Assembly: GCA_029068665.1 (NCBI GenBank)
Contig: JAIECC010000358.1
Coordinates: 1 to 7,455 of the forward strand
DNA from: Lachnospiraceae bacterium
GTDB lineage: Bacteria > Bacillota > Clostridia > Lachnospirales > Lachnospiraceae
Length of the DNA: 7,455 nucleotides
Direction of reading: 5' to 3'
Shown: positions 1 to 6,230 of the stretch, piece by piece
Layout: each line of letters begins with the position of its first letter
How positions within the stretch are numbered: the stretch's first letter is position 1
Position numbers and translations under genes: made by a program
The notes under the pieces: model-generated
Seen by the model: the letters and a program-made list of their open reading frames with translations, nothing else
Told to the model about the DNA's origin: nothing
Database searches by the model: none

Positions 1-912
1 CCAGATAAAAAAAAGAAGCAAAACAAAACGAAGAAGGAACCGGAGGAGGAAAACCCGGAGCCATCCAAGCCGGAAAAAGAGGAACCGGAACCGCCATTAA
101 AGGAGCCGGATTCGGAACCGAAGGAGCAAAAGCAAGAGGACAAGGAACAGGAGCGGAAGGAGAAAGAAAAAGAGCTGACAGCTTATGACCAGAAGAAGAT
201 AAAGCAGGTCTTTTATAAATATAAGGTACGGAAGGATCATAAAGTAATCATTATTGATGAATGGAAGGAAAAGGATATCAAGCAGTGTCCGGCATACATC
301 TGGCTGCATCGGGGGCAGATACATCTTTTGTTAATGGGTAAGGAAACACAGGAACTGACGATGCCGGTAGTGAAGGCCGGGACATTGACCTATGTGAAAG
401 GAGTCGTCTGTAAGCCAAAGGAGGAATATCCGCAGTTTCGAAAGGAATCTCTGTTGTCTGCAGTGTTTTCCCCTTATCTGCCTACCTATCACAATGGTGA
501 GCAGGATCGAAGACCGATGATTTATAAAAATCTGTTCCAACTGGGATCCGGCTTGCGGGTAACCAATACATCTGCCAGAACGATTATGGATCTGCTCCAT
601 CCTGCATTTCAGGTGGACGACCGGGTGACCAGGGATATGAAGTATAATGACTTTTATAAAGAGATTTATAAAACAGGAATTTTGTTTCGGGAACAGGTTC
701 TGACGGTGAAGGAATATAAAGACAGAGTGAGCGAGACACTTCAGAAGTTTGCGGCTACAGGTGTGGCAGAACAGGAATACGAGAAAACCCTACAGGCACT
801 ATATCGACATAAGCTGATTACGGAGGAGTTTGTGACTTATTATCTCCTGTATCGGGAGAAGCTTTCGACAGAAAAAGAAAATAAAAAGCATAGAAGGAAA
901 GGGAAAAGATGA
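1..912 (+). CDS. Unknown protein with Lys/Glu/Pro-rich tract, 5'-truncated by window edge
   Basis: I do not recognise this protein. The frame is open from the first base to the TGA at 910-912, giving 303 visible residues; the true start lies upstream of the window. A TTG at 328 is not a credible start because the frame continues coherently before it and no Shine-Dalgarno sequence precedes it. Residues 1 to about 60 are almost only Lys, Glu, Pro and Gln, which suggests a disordered, highly charged linker. From about residue 61 the composition becomes normal: a beta-rich stretch with hydrophobic runs (KVIIIDEW, AYIWLH, IHLLLM), then an alpha-helical C-terminal half rich in Tyr, and a basic tail ending KKHRRKGKR. 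No transmembrane segment or catalytic motif is visible in this part. The stop overlaps the start of the next small gene (ATGA), so the two are probably translated together. An unseen N-terminal domain could change the picture entirely. Confidence 0.8.
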   Translation, partial: PDKKKKQNKTKKEPEEENPEPSKPEKEEPEPPLKEPDSEPKEQKQEDKEQERKEKEKELTAYDQKKIKQVFYKYKVRKDHKVIIIDEWKEKDIKQCPAYIWLHRGQIHLLLMGKETQELTMPVVKAGTLTYVKGVVCKPKEEYPQFRKESLLSAVFSPYLPTYHNGEQDRRPMIYKNLFQLGSGLRVTNTSARTIMDLLHPAFQVDDRVTRDMKYNDFYKEIYKTGILFREQVLTVKEYKDRVSETLQKFAATGVAEQEYEKTLQALYRHKLITEEFVTYYLLYREKLSTEKENKKHRRKGKR

Positions 913-1094
913 ACATGAATGTTATATTGAGTCAAATGCTGGCAGCACCTGTGACCGGAGATGGATATAAGCCATGGATTGCGGCGGTAATTTTGATTTT
1001 ATCTGTTATTGTATTAGTAACATTGATTCTGGTCAGTAAGCGTTCGGATGGCAGAGAGGATACCTATCAGGATGAAGATGAAGGAAGGGAATAA
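909..1094 (+). CDS. Small single-pass membrane protein with sortase-signal-like N-terminus (61 aa)
   Basis: This is a 61-residue product of unknown function. The ATG at 909 overlaps the upstream stop by 4 bases (ATGA) and sits behind a purine-rich AGGAAAGGG, so translation is probably coupled. A second in-frame ATG at 915 is an equally possible start. After about 13 residues comes PVTGD (14-18), then a hydrophobic helix at about 23-42, then Lys-Arg at 44-45 and an acidic tail ending DEDEGRE. The order PxTG, hydrophobic helix, positive residues is that of a Gram-positive cell-wall sorting signal, but there is almost no protein before the motif and the acidic tail is longer than usual for such signals. 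By the positive-inside rule the N-terminus would face out and the tail the cytoplasm. It may be a small membrane partner of the preceding protein, or the leftover end of a decayed surface protein. The coding call is good; any role is guesswork. Confidence 0.68.
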   Translation: MNMNVILSQMLAAPVTGDGYKPWIAAVILILSVIVLVTLILVSKRSDGREDTYQDEDEGRE

Positions 1095-1112
1095 TAGAAT
1101 TCTCAGAAAGAT

Positions 1113-1141
1113 TTGACAAAGTATAAGGCAATGCGTAAAAT
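1113..1141 (+). promoter_or_regulatory. Predicted sigma-A promoter of icd
   Basis: A perfect -35 TTGACA (1113-1118) is followed after 17 bp by TAAAAT (1136-1141), which matches five of six -10 positions. Transcription would start near 1148, leaving a leader of about 55 nt before the ATG at 1204. No convincing terminator hairpin separates the upstream gene pair from this promoter, so some read-through into icd is possible. Confidence 0.8.
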
Positions 1142-1148
1142 GATATAG

Positions 1149-1161
1149 TTGAACGGTTCAA
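1149..1161 (+). promoter_or_regulatory. Operator-like palindrome at the icd transcription start
   Basis: TTGAACGGTTCAA is a perfect dyad: 6-bp arms around a single G. It lies immediately after the predicted transcription start of icd, a usual place for a repressor to block initiation or clearance. An overlapping shorter dyad, GTTC-AA-GAAC (1156-1165), follows. The stem is too short and the site lacks a U-run, so it is not a terminator. The binding protein is unknown. Confidence 0.45.
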
Positions 1162-1203
1162 GAACTGTAAGAGTGAAAGAAATGCGCATTAGGAGGATGA
1201 AGC

Positions 1204-2418
1204 ATGGAAAAAATCAAAATGACAACACCATTGGTTGAAATGGATGGAGATGAAATGACCCGTATTCTTTGGAAGATGATCAAGGAGGAGCTGTTGCTTC
1301 CTTTTATTGATCTGAAAACGGAATACTATGATCTGGGTCTGGAATATAGAAATGAAACAGATGACAAGGTGACGATGGATTCAGCAGAAGCAACGAAAAA
1401 GTATGGAGTTGCTGTAAAGTGTGCAACGATTACACCAAATGCTGCACGTATGACGGAATATAATCTAAAGGAGATGTGGAAGAGTCCTAACGGAACCATT
1501 CGTGCCGCACTGGACGGTACGGTATTCCGGACACCGATTGTAGTGAAAGGAATCGAGCCTTGCGTAAAGAATTGGGAAAAGCCCATTACCTTAGCCAGAC
1601 ATGCATATGGTGATGTTTATAAGAATACGGAAATCCGTGTTCCGGGTGCCGGAAAGGCAGAACTGGTATTTACGGCAGAAGATGGAACGGAAACCAGAGA
1701 AACCATACATATCTTTGAGGGTTCCGGTATTATTCAGGGTATTCATAATACGGATAAATCCATTGAAAGCTTTGCCAGATGCTGCTTTAACTACGCGTTG
1801 GATACCAGACAGGATCTGTGGTTTGCAACAAAGGATACGATTTCAAAGAAATATGATCATCGCTTTAAGGATATTTTTCAGGAAATCTATGATGCAGAGT
1901 ATGATGAGAAATTTAAAGCTGCCGGTATTGAATATTTCTATACCTTGATTGATGATGCAGTTGCCCGTGTGATGAAAGCAAAGGGTGGATTTATCTGGGC
2001 ATGTAAGAATTATGATGGAGATGTTATGAGTGATATGGTATCCAGTGCTTTCGGTTCTCTTGCCATGATGACCTCTGTACTGGTTTCACCGGAAGGGTAT
2101 TATGAATATGAGGCTGCTCATGGAACCGTACAGCGGCACTATTATAAGCATTTAAAAGGAGAAGAAACTTCTACGAATTCGGTTGCTACGATATTTGCAT
2201 GGACCGGAGCCTTGCGGAAGCGTGGAGAACTGGATCAGCTTCCGGAATTAATGAGGTTTGCAGATTTATTGGAAGAAGCTACTATTGGAACCATTGAAGC
2301 AGGAAAGATGACCAAAGATTTGGCTTTGATCACATCCATTCCGAATCCGACTCCATTATCCAGTGAAGGATTTATTCTGGCAATTCGTGAAATGTTGGAA
2401 GCAAAGCTGGCAGAATAG
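1204..2418 (+). CDS. icd: NADP-dependent isocitrate dehydrogenase
   Basis: This cytosolic enzyme oxidatively decarboxylates isocitrate to 2-oxoglutarate with NADP+ and a divalent metal. In an anaerobe it probably serves glutamate synthesis and NADPH supply. At 404 residues it matches the homodimeric eukaryote-like type (human IDH1, Thermotoga), not the E. coli type. Residue numbering nearly equals human IDH1. Substrate-loop SPNGTIR is at 94-100, Arg109 is present, and ARHAYGD is at 131-137 with Arg132. Lys210 lies in TKDTISKKYD, and metal ligands are Asp250/251 and Asp273/Asp277 in KNYDGDVMSD. AHGTVQRH at 305-312 carries the Arg-His pair associated with NADP binding. All expected catalytic residues are present. 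The ATG start follows AGGAGG (1191-1196) by 7 nt, and the N-terminus MEKIKMTTPLVEMDGDEMTR matches the family start. It has its own promoter and terminator, so it is likely transcribed alone. No aconitase or citrate synthase gene is adjacent. Confidence 0.97.
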   Translation: MEKIKMTTPLVEMDGDEMTRILWKMIKEELLLPFIDLKTEYYDLGLEYRNETDDKVTMDSAEATKKYGVAVKCATITPNAARMTEYNLKEMWKSPNGTIRAALDGTVFRTPIVVKGIEPCVKNWEKPITLARHAYGDVYKNTEIRVPGAGKAELVFTAEDGTETRETIHIFEGSGIIQGIHNTDKSIESFARCCFNYALDTRQDLWFATKDTISKKYDHRFKDIFQEIYDAEYDEKFKAAGIEYFYTLIDDAVARVMKAKGGFIWACKNYDGDVMSDMVSSAFGSLAMMTSVLVSPEGYYEYEAAHGTVQRHYYKHLKGEETSTNSVATIFAWTGALRKRGELDQLPELMRFADLLEEATIGTIEAGKMTKDLALITSIPNPTPLSSEGFILAIREMLEAKLAE

Positions 2419-2443
2419 ATATTTTTAACAGTAGTATAGAATG

Positions 2444-2491
2444 AAAAAGAACAGGTTCTACCGTTATGAAACGGAAGAATCTGTTCTTTTT
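2444..2491. terminator. Bidirectional intrinsic terminator between icd and the ABC-F gene
   Basis: Two 22-base arms (2444-2465 and 2470-2491) pair across an ATGA loop, with one A-A mismatch and one G-U pair. The outer 11 bp (AAAAAGAACAG with CTGTTCTTTTT) are perfect. The A-run on one side and T-run on the other give a U-tail in both directions. It begins 26 nt after the icd stop and lies 13 nt beyond the end of the convergent ABC-F gene, so it should end both transcripts. Confidence 0.9.
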
Positions 2492-2504
2492 AACTGGAAA
2501 GCAA

Positions 2505-4445
2505 TCATTCAGCCAGCTGCTCCCATTGTTCATAAAGCGTACTTAATTGCTCCTGAGTCTCTTCTTTTTCTTTTGCAAGCTCCATGCATCGGGCGGCATT
2601 GGTGGCAACCTCTGGCTGGCATAATTCTTCGTCCAGTTCCTGTGTTCTGGTTTCCAGAGCTTCAATTTGCGCTTCTAATTTTTTCAGGTCATTGGCTCTT
2701 TTTCGAATTCTTGCCTGTTCCTCTTTCTTCGCCTGCCAGTCCGCCTTACTGCATTCTGCCGGTGAAGCAGCTTGACCGGAAGTATCTGCTGAATGGGTTT
2801 CGGTCAGAGGTTCCTGTCCCTGCTGGTATAAGCGTTCTACCAAATCCTTCTTTTCCAGATAATAGTCATAATTTCCCTTATATTCATTTAGATGGCCGTC
2901 GGTCAGATTCAGAATCCGGGTAGCGGTTTTGTTAATGAAATAACGGTCGTGGGACACATAGAGTACAGTCCCGGTATAGCTGCACAAGGCAGATTCCAGA
3001 ATTTCCTTGGATGTAATATCCAGATGGTTGGTAGGCTCGTCTAGGATCAGGAGGTTGGCAGAGGAGAGCATAAGCTTTGCCAGGGATACCCGTCCCCGTT
3101 CCCCGCCGCTTAAGTCTTGAATCTGTTTGAAGACATCATCTCCGGTAAAGAGAAAGGCGGCAAGAATCGTCCGAATCCGGGTATTGGTCAGAGCAGGATA
3201 TGCATCGGATATTTCCTGGAAAATGGTCTTTTCCGGTGAAAGTACCTGATGCTCCTGGTCGTAGTAGCCGATTTTGACCCGGGAACCCAGTAGGATTCGC
3301 CCTTCATCTTTGGGTACATATTTATTAATGATTTTTAATATTGTGGTTTTTCCGGTTCCATTATTGCCAATTAAAGCCACCCGTTCTCCCCGTTTGATAT
3401 CCATGGTAATATCCTGAAACAGGCAGTTGCTGCCGAAAGACTTGGATAAGTGTTCTATCAGCAGCACATCATTTCCGCTTTCTACTTCCGGTTCTAATTG
3501 AATCCGCATGGCATCCCGAACCTCTACCGGTTTTTCAATCACTTCCATGCGGTTTAGCATTTTTTCACGGCTTTCTGCCCGTTTGATTGACTTTTCCCGA
3601 TTAAAGGAGCGAAGCTTGGTAATGACTTCCTCCTGATGACGGATTTCTGCCTGCTGGTTGCTATATGCCTTCCATTCGCTGGCACGGATTTCTTCCCGCT
3701 TTCTTGCATACCAGCTGTAATTTCCATGATAGACCCGACTGTTCCCGTTTTCCAATTCCACGATTTTCGTCACAATCCGGTCTAAAAAATATCGGTCATG
3801 AGATACAATCAGAACCGCTCCATCATAATTATTCAGGTATCCTTCCAGCCATGCAATGGAATCCATATCTAAATGGTTGGTAGGTTCATCCAATAAAATA
3901 ACGTCCGGCTGGCTTAAAAGCAGACGACCCAATGCAATCCGGGTTTTCTGTCCCCCGGACAGAGTGGAAATCTTTGTATTGTAATCCGCTTCTGTAAAGC
4001 CTAAGCCTTTTAGTACACCGGTTATTTCACTTTTATATGCGTAACCATTGGCAGATTCAAATTCATGAGTCAGGCGGGTGTAGGTATTCAACAGGCTTTC
4101 CAGCTCTGTACCCTCCGTATGCTTCATGGCAAGCTCCGTCTGCCGAATCTGCCGGTCAAGCTCAATAATATGCTTCTTTACTGACAGCATCTCTTCATAA
4201 ATGGTATTTTCATAGGAAGCTTCCTGTTGCTGAGCCAGATAGCCGATGGTTTTATCTTTGCTTAAAATCACCTGACCGGAATCCGGTGCTTCTTCTCCAA
4301 TAATAATTTTAAAAAGTGTGGTTTTTCCAGCACCATTGATTCCTACGATTGCAGCTTTTTCTTTGTCTTCTATATGAAATTGAATATCTTTTAATACATC
4401 GTTGATTCCAAAAGCCTTGGAAACATTTTGACATGCCAGTATCAT
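2505..4445 (-). CDS. ABC-F family ATPase (YdiF-like), ribosome-associated translation factor
   Basis: This is a soluble twin-ATPase protein of 646 residues without membrane segments. ABC-F proteins bind the ribosomal E site and act on the peptidyl-transferase centre; some relieve stalling and some protect against ribosome-targeting antibiotics. Domain 1 has Walker A GINGAGKT (35-42), signature LSGGQ (162-166), Walker B VILLDEP (182-188) and switch VSHD (214-217). A charged linker of about 240-325 corresponds to the helical P-site tRNA-interacting segment. Domain 2 has GNNGTGKT (360-367), LSGGE (445-449), LILDEP (466-471) and VSHD (497-500). A Gln/Ser-rich spacer (about 541-567) leads to a C-terminal coiled coil (about 570-646). 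Length, linker and C-terminal coiled coil best match Bacillus YdiF. Both catalytic glutamates (187 and 470) are intact. The ATG follows GGAGGA (complement of 4453-4458) by 7 nt. Nothing in the sequence shows a resistance role, so housekeeping translation is the safer reading. Confidence 0.95.
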   Translation of the reverse strand: MILACQNVSKAFGINDVLKDIQFHIEDKEKAAIVGINGAGKTTLFKIIIGEEAPDSGQVILSKDKTIGYLAQQQEASYENTIYEEMLSVKKHIIELDRQIRQTELAMKHTEGTELESLLNTYTRLTHEFESANGYAYKSEITGVLKGLGFTEADYNTKISTLSGGQKTRIALGRLLLSQPDVILLDEPTNHLDMDSIAWLEGYLNNYDGAVLIVSHDRYFLDRIVTKIVELENGNSRVYHGNYSWYARKREEIRASEWKAYSNQQAEIRHQEEVITKLRSFNREKSIKRAESREKMLNRMEVIEKPVEVRDAMRIQLEPEVESGNDVLLIEHLSKSFGSNCLFQDITMDIKRGERVALIGNNGTGKTTILKIINKYVPKDEGRILLGSRVKIGYYDQEHQVLSPEKTIFQEISDAYPALTNTRIRTILAAFLFTGDDVFKQIQDLSGGERGRVSLAKLMLSSANLLILDEPTNHLDITSKEILESALCSYTGTVLYVSHDRYFINKTATRILNLTDGHLNEYKGNYDYYLEKKDLVERLYQQGQEPLTETHSADTSGQAASPAECSKADWQAKKEEQARIRKRANDLKKLEAQIEALETRTQELDEELCQPEVATNAARCMELAKEKEETQEQLSTLYEQWEQLAE

Positions 4446-4483
4446 TGGTGGTTCCTCCGTTATACCTTGCTCGAACTTTTACT

Positions 4484-4513
4484 ATTCTATCATATTCGCT
4501 TGTTGTGTTACAA
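4484..4513 (-). promoter_or_regulatory. Predicted promoter of the ABC-F gene
   Basis: Read on the minus strand, -35 TTGTAA (complement of 4508-4513) is followed after 18 bp by TAGAAT (complement of 4484-4489). A TGA directly before the hexamer makes an extended -10. The predicted start near 4477 leaves a leader of only about 32 nt, too short for the attenuator found before some antibiotic-inducible ABC-F genes. Confidence 0.62.
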
Positions 4514-4572
4514 GAATATCTTAGGGAAGAGGAGACCGATACAAGATTAATGGAACTGGACAAATCAAAAAA

Positions 4573-4601
4573 TTGACATTCCACAGGGATGGGACTATCA
4601 T
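4573..4601 (+). promoter_or_regulatory. Predicted sigma-A promoter of nnr-alr
   Basis: TTGACA (4573-4578) and TATCAT (4596-4601, five of six positions) are separated by 17 bp. Transcription would start near 4608, about 20 nt before the AAGGAGGT ribosome site and 37 nt before the TTG start at 4645. The -35 TTG itself and an ATG within the -10 (4600) are in frame with nnr, but both lie before the predicted transcript start. They therefore cannot be starts on this transcript. Confidence 0.78.
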
Positions 4602-4628
4602 GAGAAGAAAGCTGGAATACTGGAGCAG

Positions 4629-4636
4629 AAGGAGGT
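4629..4636 (+). promoter_or_regulatory. Ribosome-binding site that fixes the nnr start
   Basis: AAGGAGGT is a full anti-16S match 8 nt before the TTG at 4645. Neither in-frame upstream candidate (TTG 4573, ATG 4600) has a comparable site at proper spacing. Confidence 0.82.
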
Positions 4637-4644
4637 CCGGAATA

Positions 4645-6207
4645 TTGCGTTATATAGTGAAACGAGAAGAAATGCAGGCATTGGATGCATATACTATAGA
4701 AGAAATTGGTATCCCCTCCATGGTGCTGATGGAACGGGCGGCCATGGCTGTGACACAGGTTATTATGGATTATACGAAAGAATTGGAATTAGCAGATCCG
4801 GCACGGATTCTGGTTGTAACAGAAAGCGGAAATAACGGAGGAGACGGATTGGCAGCAGCAAGAATGCTGTATGAGCAGGGCTGTCAGGTGCAGGTATATC
4901 AAATCGGAGGAGTCAAAAAGACTTCCGAACAGTACCAGCAGCAGAAACAGATTCTGGAGAAGCTGGGGATTCCGGTGGTGTATGGCGTTACAGAAGAAGC
5001 CATGCAGGAATGGCAGAAGCTTCGATATGATGTAGTGGTAGATGCTGTATTTGGAGTGGGGCTGAAGCGGGAAATCCTGTCTCCTCAACGGGAAGTCATA
5101 GAAGCCATGAATCAGTTGAAGGGCTTTAAGTGTGCAGTAGATATTCCTTCCGGAATTGACAGCACGGATGGAGCCTTGTTGGGAATTGCATTTCAAGCCG
5201 ATGTTACTGTGACCTTTGGATGGGAAAAGACCGGTCAGCTCCTTGGAGCAGGCCCGGAGTATTGCGGCACCTTATGGGTGGCAGATATTGGATTTCCACA
5301 AAAGGCAGCGGAGAAAATCAATCCGGAGTGCTATTGCTATGACCGGGAGGATTTGATGCACTTACCGGTCCGAAGGACAACAGGAAATAAAGGAACCTTT
5401 GGAAAAACTGCCATAATTGCCGGAAGTGAAACCGTTTGCGGCGCAGCGGTATTAAGTGCTGCCGGTGCTTATCATACCGGATGTGGACTGGTAGAGATTA
5501 TAACCCATGTGAATAACCGGGAGGCTGTTCAGAAGCTGCTTCCGGAAGCGTTGCTGAAGGTGTATGATTCGAAGGAAGAGGCAGTTCAACTGGTGGCAGA
5601 AGCAGCACAGTGGGCAGACATTATGGTAATCGGACCGGGAATCGGAACGGATGAGACAGGAACGGCAATGACCCTGCAGGCACTGGAGCAGGACTGTCCT
5701 CTGGTGGTGGATGCAGATGCCATTACCATTTTATCCAGACAGGATGCATGGTGGAAGCTGCGCAGGACATATAATACAAAGGGTGGTAAGGATTTACAGA
5801 TGATTCTGACACCCCATATGAAGGAAATGGAACGAATCAGCCGGATATCGATGCTGCAGCTAAAGGAGCGGCCTTGGGATGGGGCAAGACGGTTGGCAGA
5901 AATAGGTGTGACCTGCGTATTGAAGGATGCCAGAACCGTTGTAATGGAGCCGGATGGAGCCGGCTGCTATATTAATCTGTCCGGAAATGACGGAATGGCA
6001 ACCGGTGGCTCCGGAGATGTACTGACTGGTGTAATCGCCTCCCTTGCGGCACAAGGTCTGCCTTTGGGAGAAGCAGCAAGGTCAGGGGTATATCTGCATG
6101 GCCTGGGCGGGGACCGGGCAGCAGAATCCAAGGGACAGTATAGCATGCTGGCCGGTGATATCATGGAAGGTGTAGAACAGGTATTAAAGGAGTGGAATAG
6201 AGGATAG
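4645..6207 (+). CDS. nnr: Bifunctional NAD(P)H-hydrate epimerase / ADP-dependent NAD(P)H-hydrate dehydratase
   Basis: This cytosolic repair enzyme restores damaged hydrated NADH and NADPH. The N-terminal YjeF domain (about 1-215) interconverts the R and S hydrates. The C-terminal ribokinase-like domain (about 235-520) dehydrates the S form using ADP. The epimerase part has GNNGGDG (62-68), DAVFGVGL (133-140) and VDIPSGID (165-172). The dehydratase part has NKGTFGKTAIIAGS (248-261), GPGIG (330-334), VVDADAI (354-360), LTPHMKEM (388-395) and NDGMATGGSGDVLTG (448-462) with the presumed catalytic Asp458. Both halves look complete at 520 residues. I chose TTG 4645 because it follows AAGGAGGT, gives the family-typical N-terminus MRYIVKREEMQALDAYTIEE, and lies downstream of a consensus promoter. 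The frame can be extended to 4573, but those 24 residues are basic, unlike the family, and overlap the promoter. It precedes alr by 23 nt and is cotranscribed with it; the nnr-alr neighbourhood recurs in Firmicutes. Confidence 0.96.
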   Translation: MRYIVKREEMQALDAYTIEEIGIPSMVLMERAAMAVTQVIMDYTKELELADPARILVVTESGNNGGDGLAAARMLYEQGCQVQVYQIGGVKKTSEQYQQQKQILEKLGIPVVYGVTEEAMQEWQKLRYDVVVDAVFGVGLKREILSPQREVIEAMNQLKGFKCAVDIPSGIDSTDGALLGIAFQADVTVTFGWEKTGQLLGAGPEYCGTLWVADIGFPQKAAEKINPECYCYDREDLMHLPVRRTTGNKGTFGKTAIIAGSETVCGAAVLSAAGAYHTGCGLVEIITHVNNREAVQKLLPEALLKVYDSKEEAVQLVAEAAQWADIMVIGPGIGTDETGTAMTLQALEQDCPLVVDADAITILSRQDAWWKLRRTYNTKGGKDLQMILTPHMKEMERISRISMLQLKERPWDGARRLAEIGVTCVLKDARTVVMEPDGAGCYINLSGNDGMATGGSGDVLTGVIASLAAQGLPLGEAARSGVYLHGLGGDRAAESKGQYSMLAGDIMEGVEQVLKEWNRG

Positions 6208-6216
6208 CTGCAGGAC

Positions 6217-6224
6217 AAGGAGGT
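6217..6224 (+). promoter_or_regulatory. Ribosome-binding site that fixes the alr start
   Basis: AAGGAGGT lies 6 nt before the TTG at 6231. An in-frame stop at 6198-6200 and the absence of an in-frame ATG after it exclude a longer ATG-initiated product. The first internal ATG (Met22) would remove the first barrel strand. Confidence 0.82.
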
Positions 6225-6230
6225 AGTAGA

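Noticed and set aside
97..324. Minus-strand 75-codon frame that translates as a very Leu/Phe-rich, membrane-like peptide
   Set aside because: It is the complement of the Lys/Glu-rich codons (AAG, GAG, GAA) of the left-edge gene, which read as Leu and Phe in reverse. It has no ribosome-binding site of its own.
1095..1112. Terminator for the left-edge gene pair before the icd promoter
   Set aside because: The short A/T-rich stretch after the stop at 1094 does not fold into a stable stem with a U-run; I could not support a terminator call.
1601..1948. Plus-strand 115-codon frame inside icd
   Set aside because: It is an out-of-frame shadow in a fully conserved icd coding region, with an Arg/Ile-rich composition and no ribosome-binding site.
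2441..2923. Plus-strand 160-codon frame after icd
   Set aside because: Its start lies inside the terminator hairpin and the rest is antisense to the ABC-F coiled coil and second ATPase domain. There is no Shine-Dalgarno sequence and the protein composition is unlike a real gene.
4446..4477. Possible antibiotic-responsive attenuator in the ABC-F leader
   Set aside because: The predicted leader is only about 32 nt with no leader peptide or hairpin, so transcription attenuation as in inducible resistance ABC-F genes is not supported.
4552..4578. Eight-codon ATG frame (MELDKSKN) before nnr, considered as a leader peptide
   Set aside because: It lies upstream of the predicted nnr transcript start, ends in the -35 box, and has no well-spaced ribosome site or terminator-like structure after it.
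4309..4584. Minus-strand 91-codon frame covering the start of the ABC-F gene and its upstream region
   Set aside because: It runs out of frame over the Walker A region of the ABC-F gene and crosses both predicted divergent promoters. No family resemblance is seen, so it is treated as a shadow frame.
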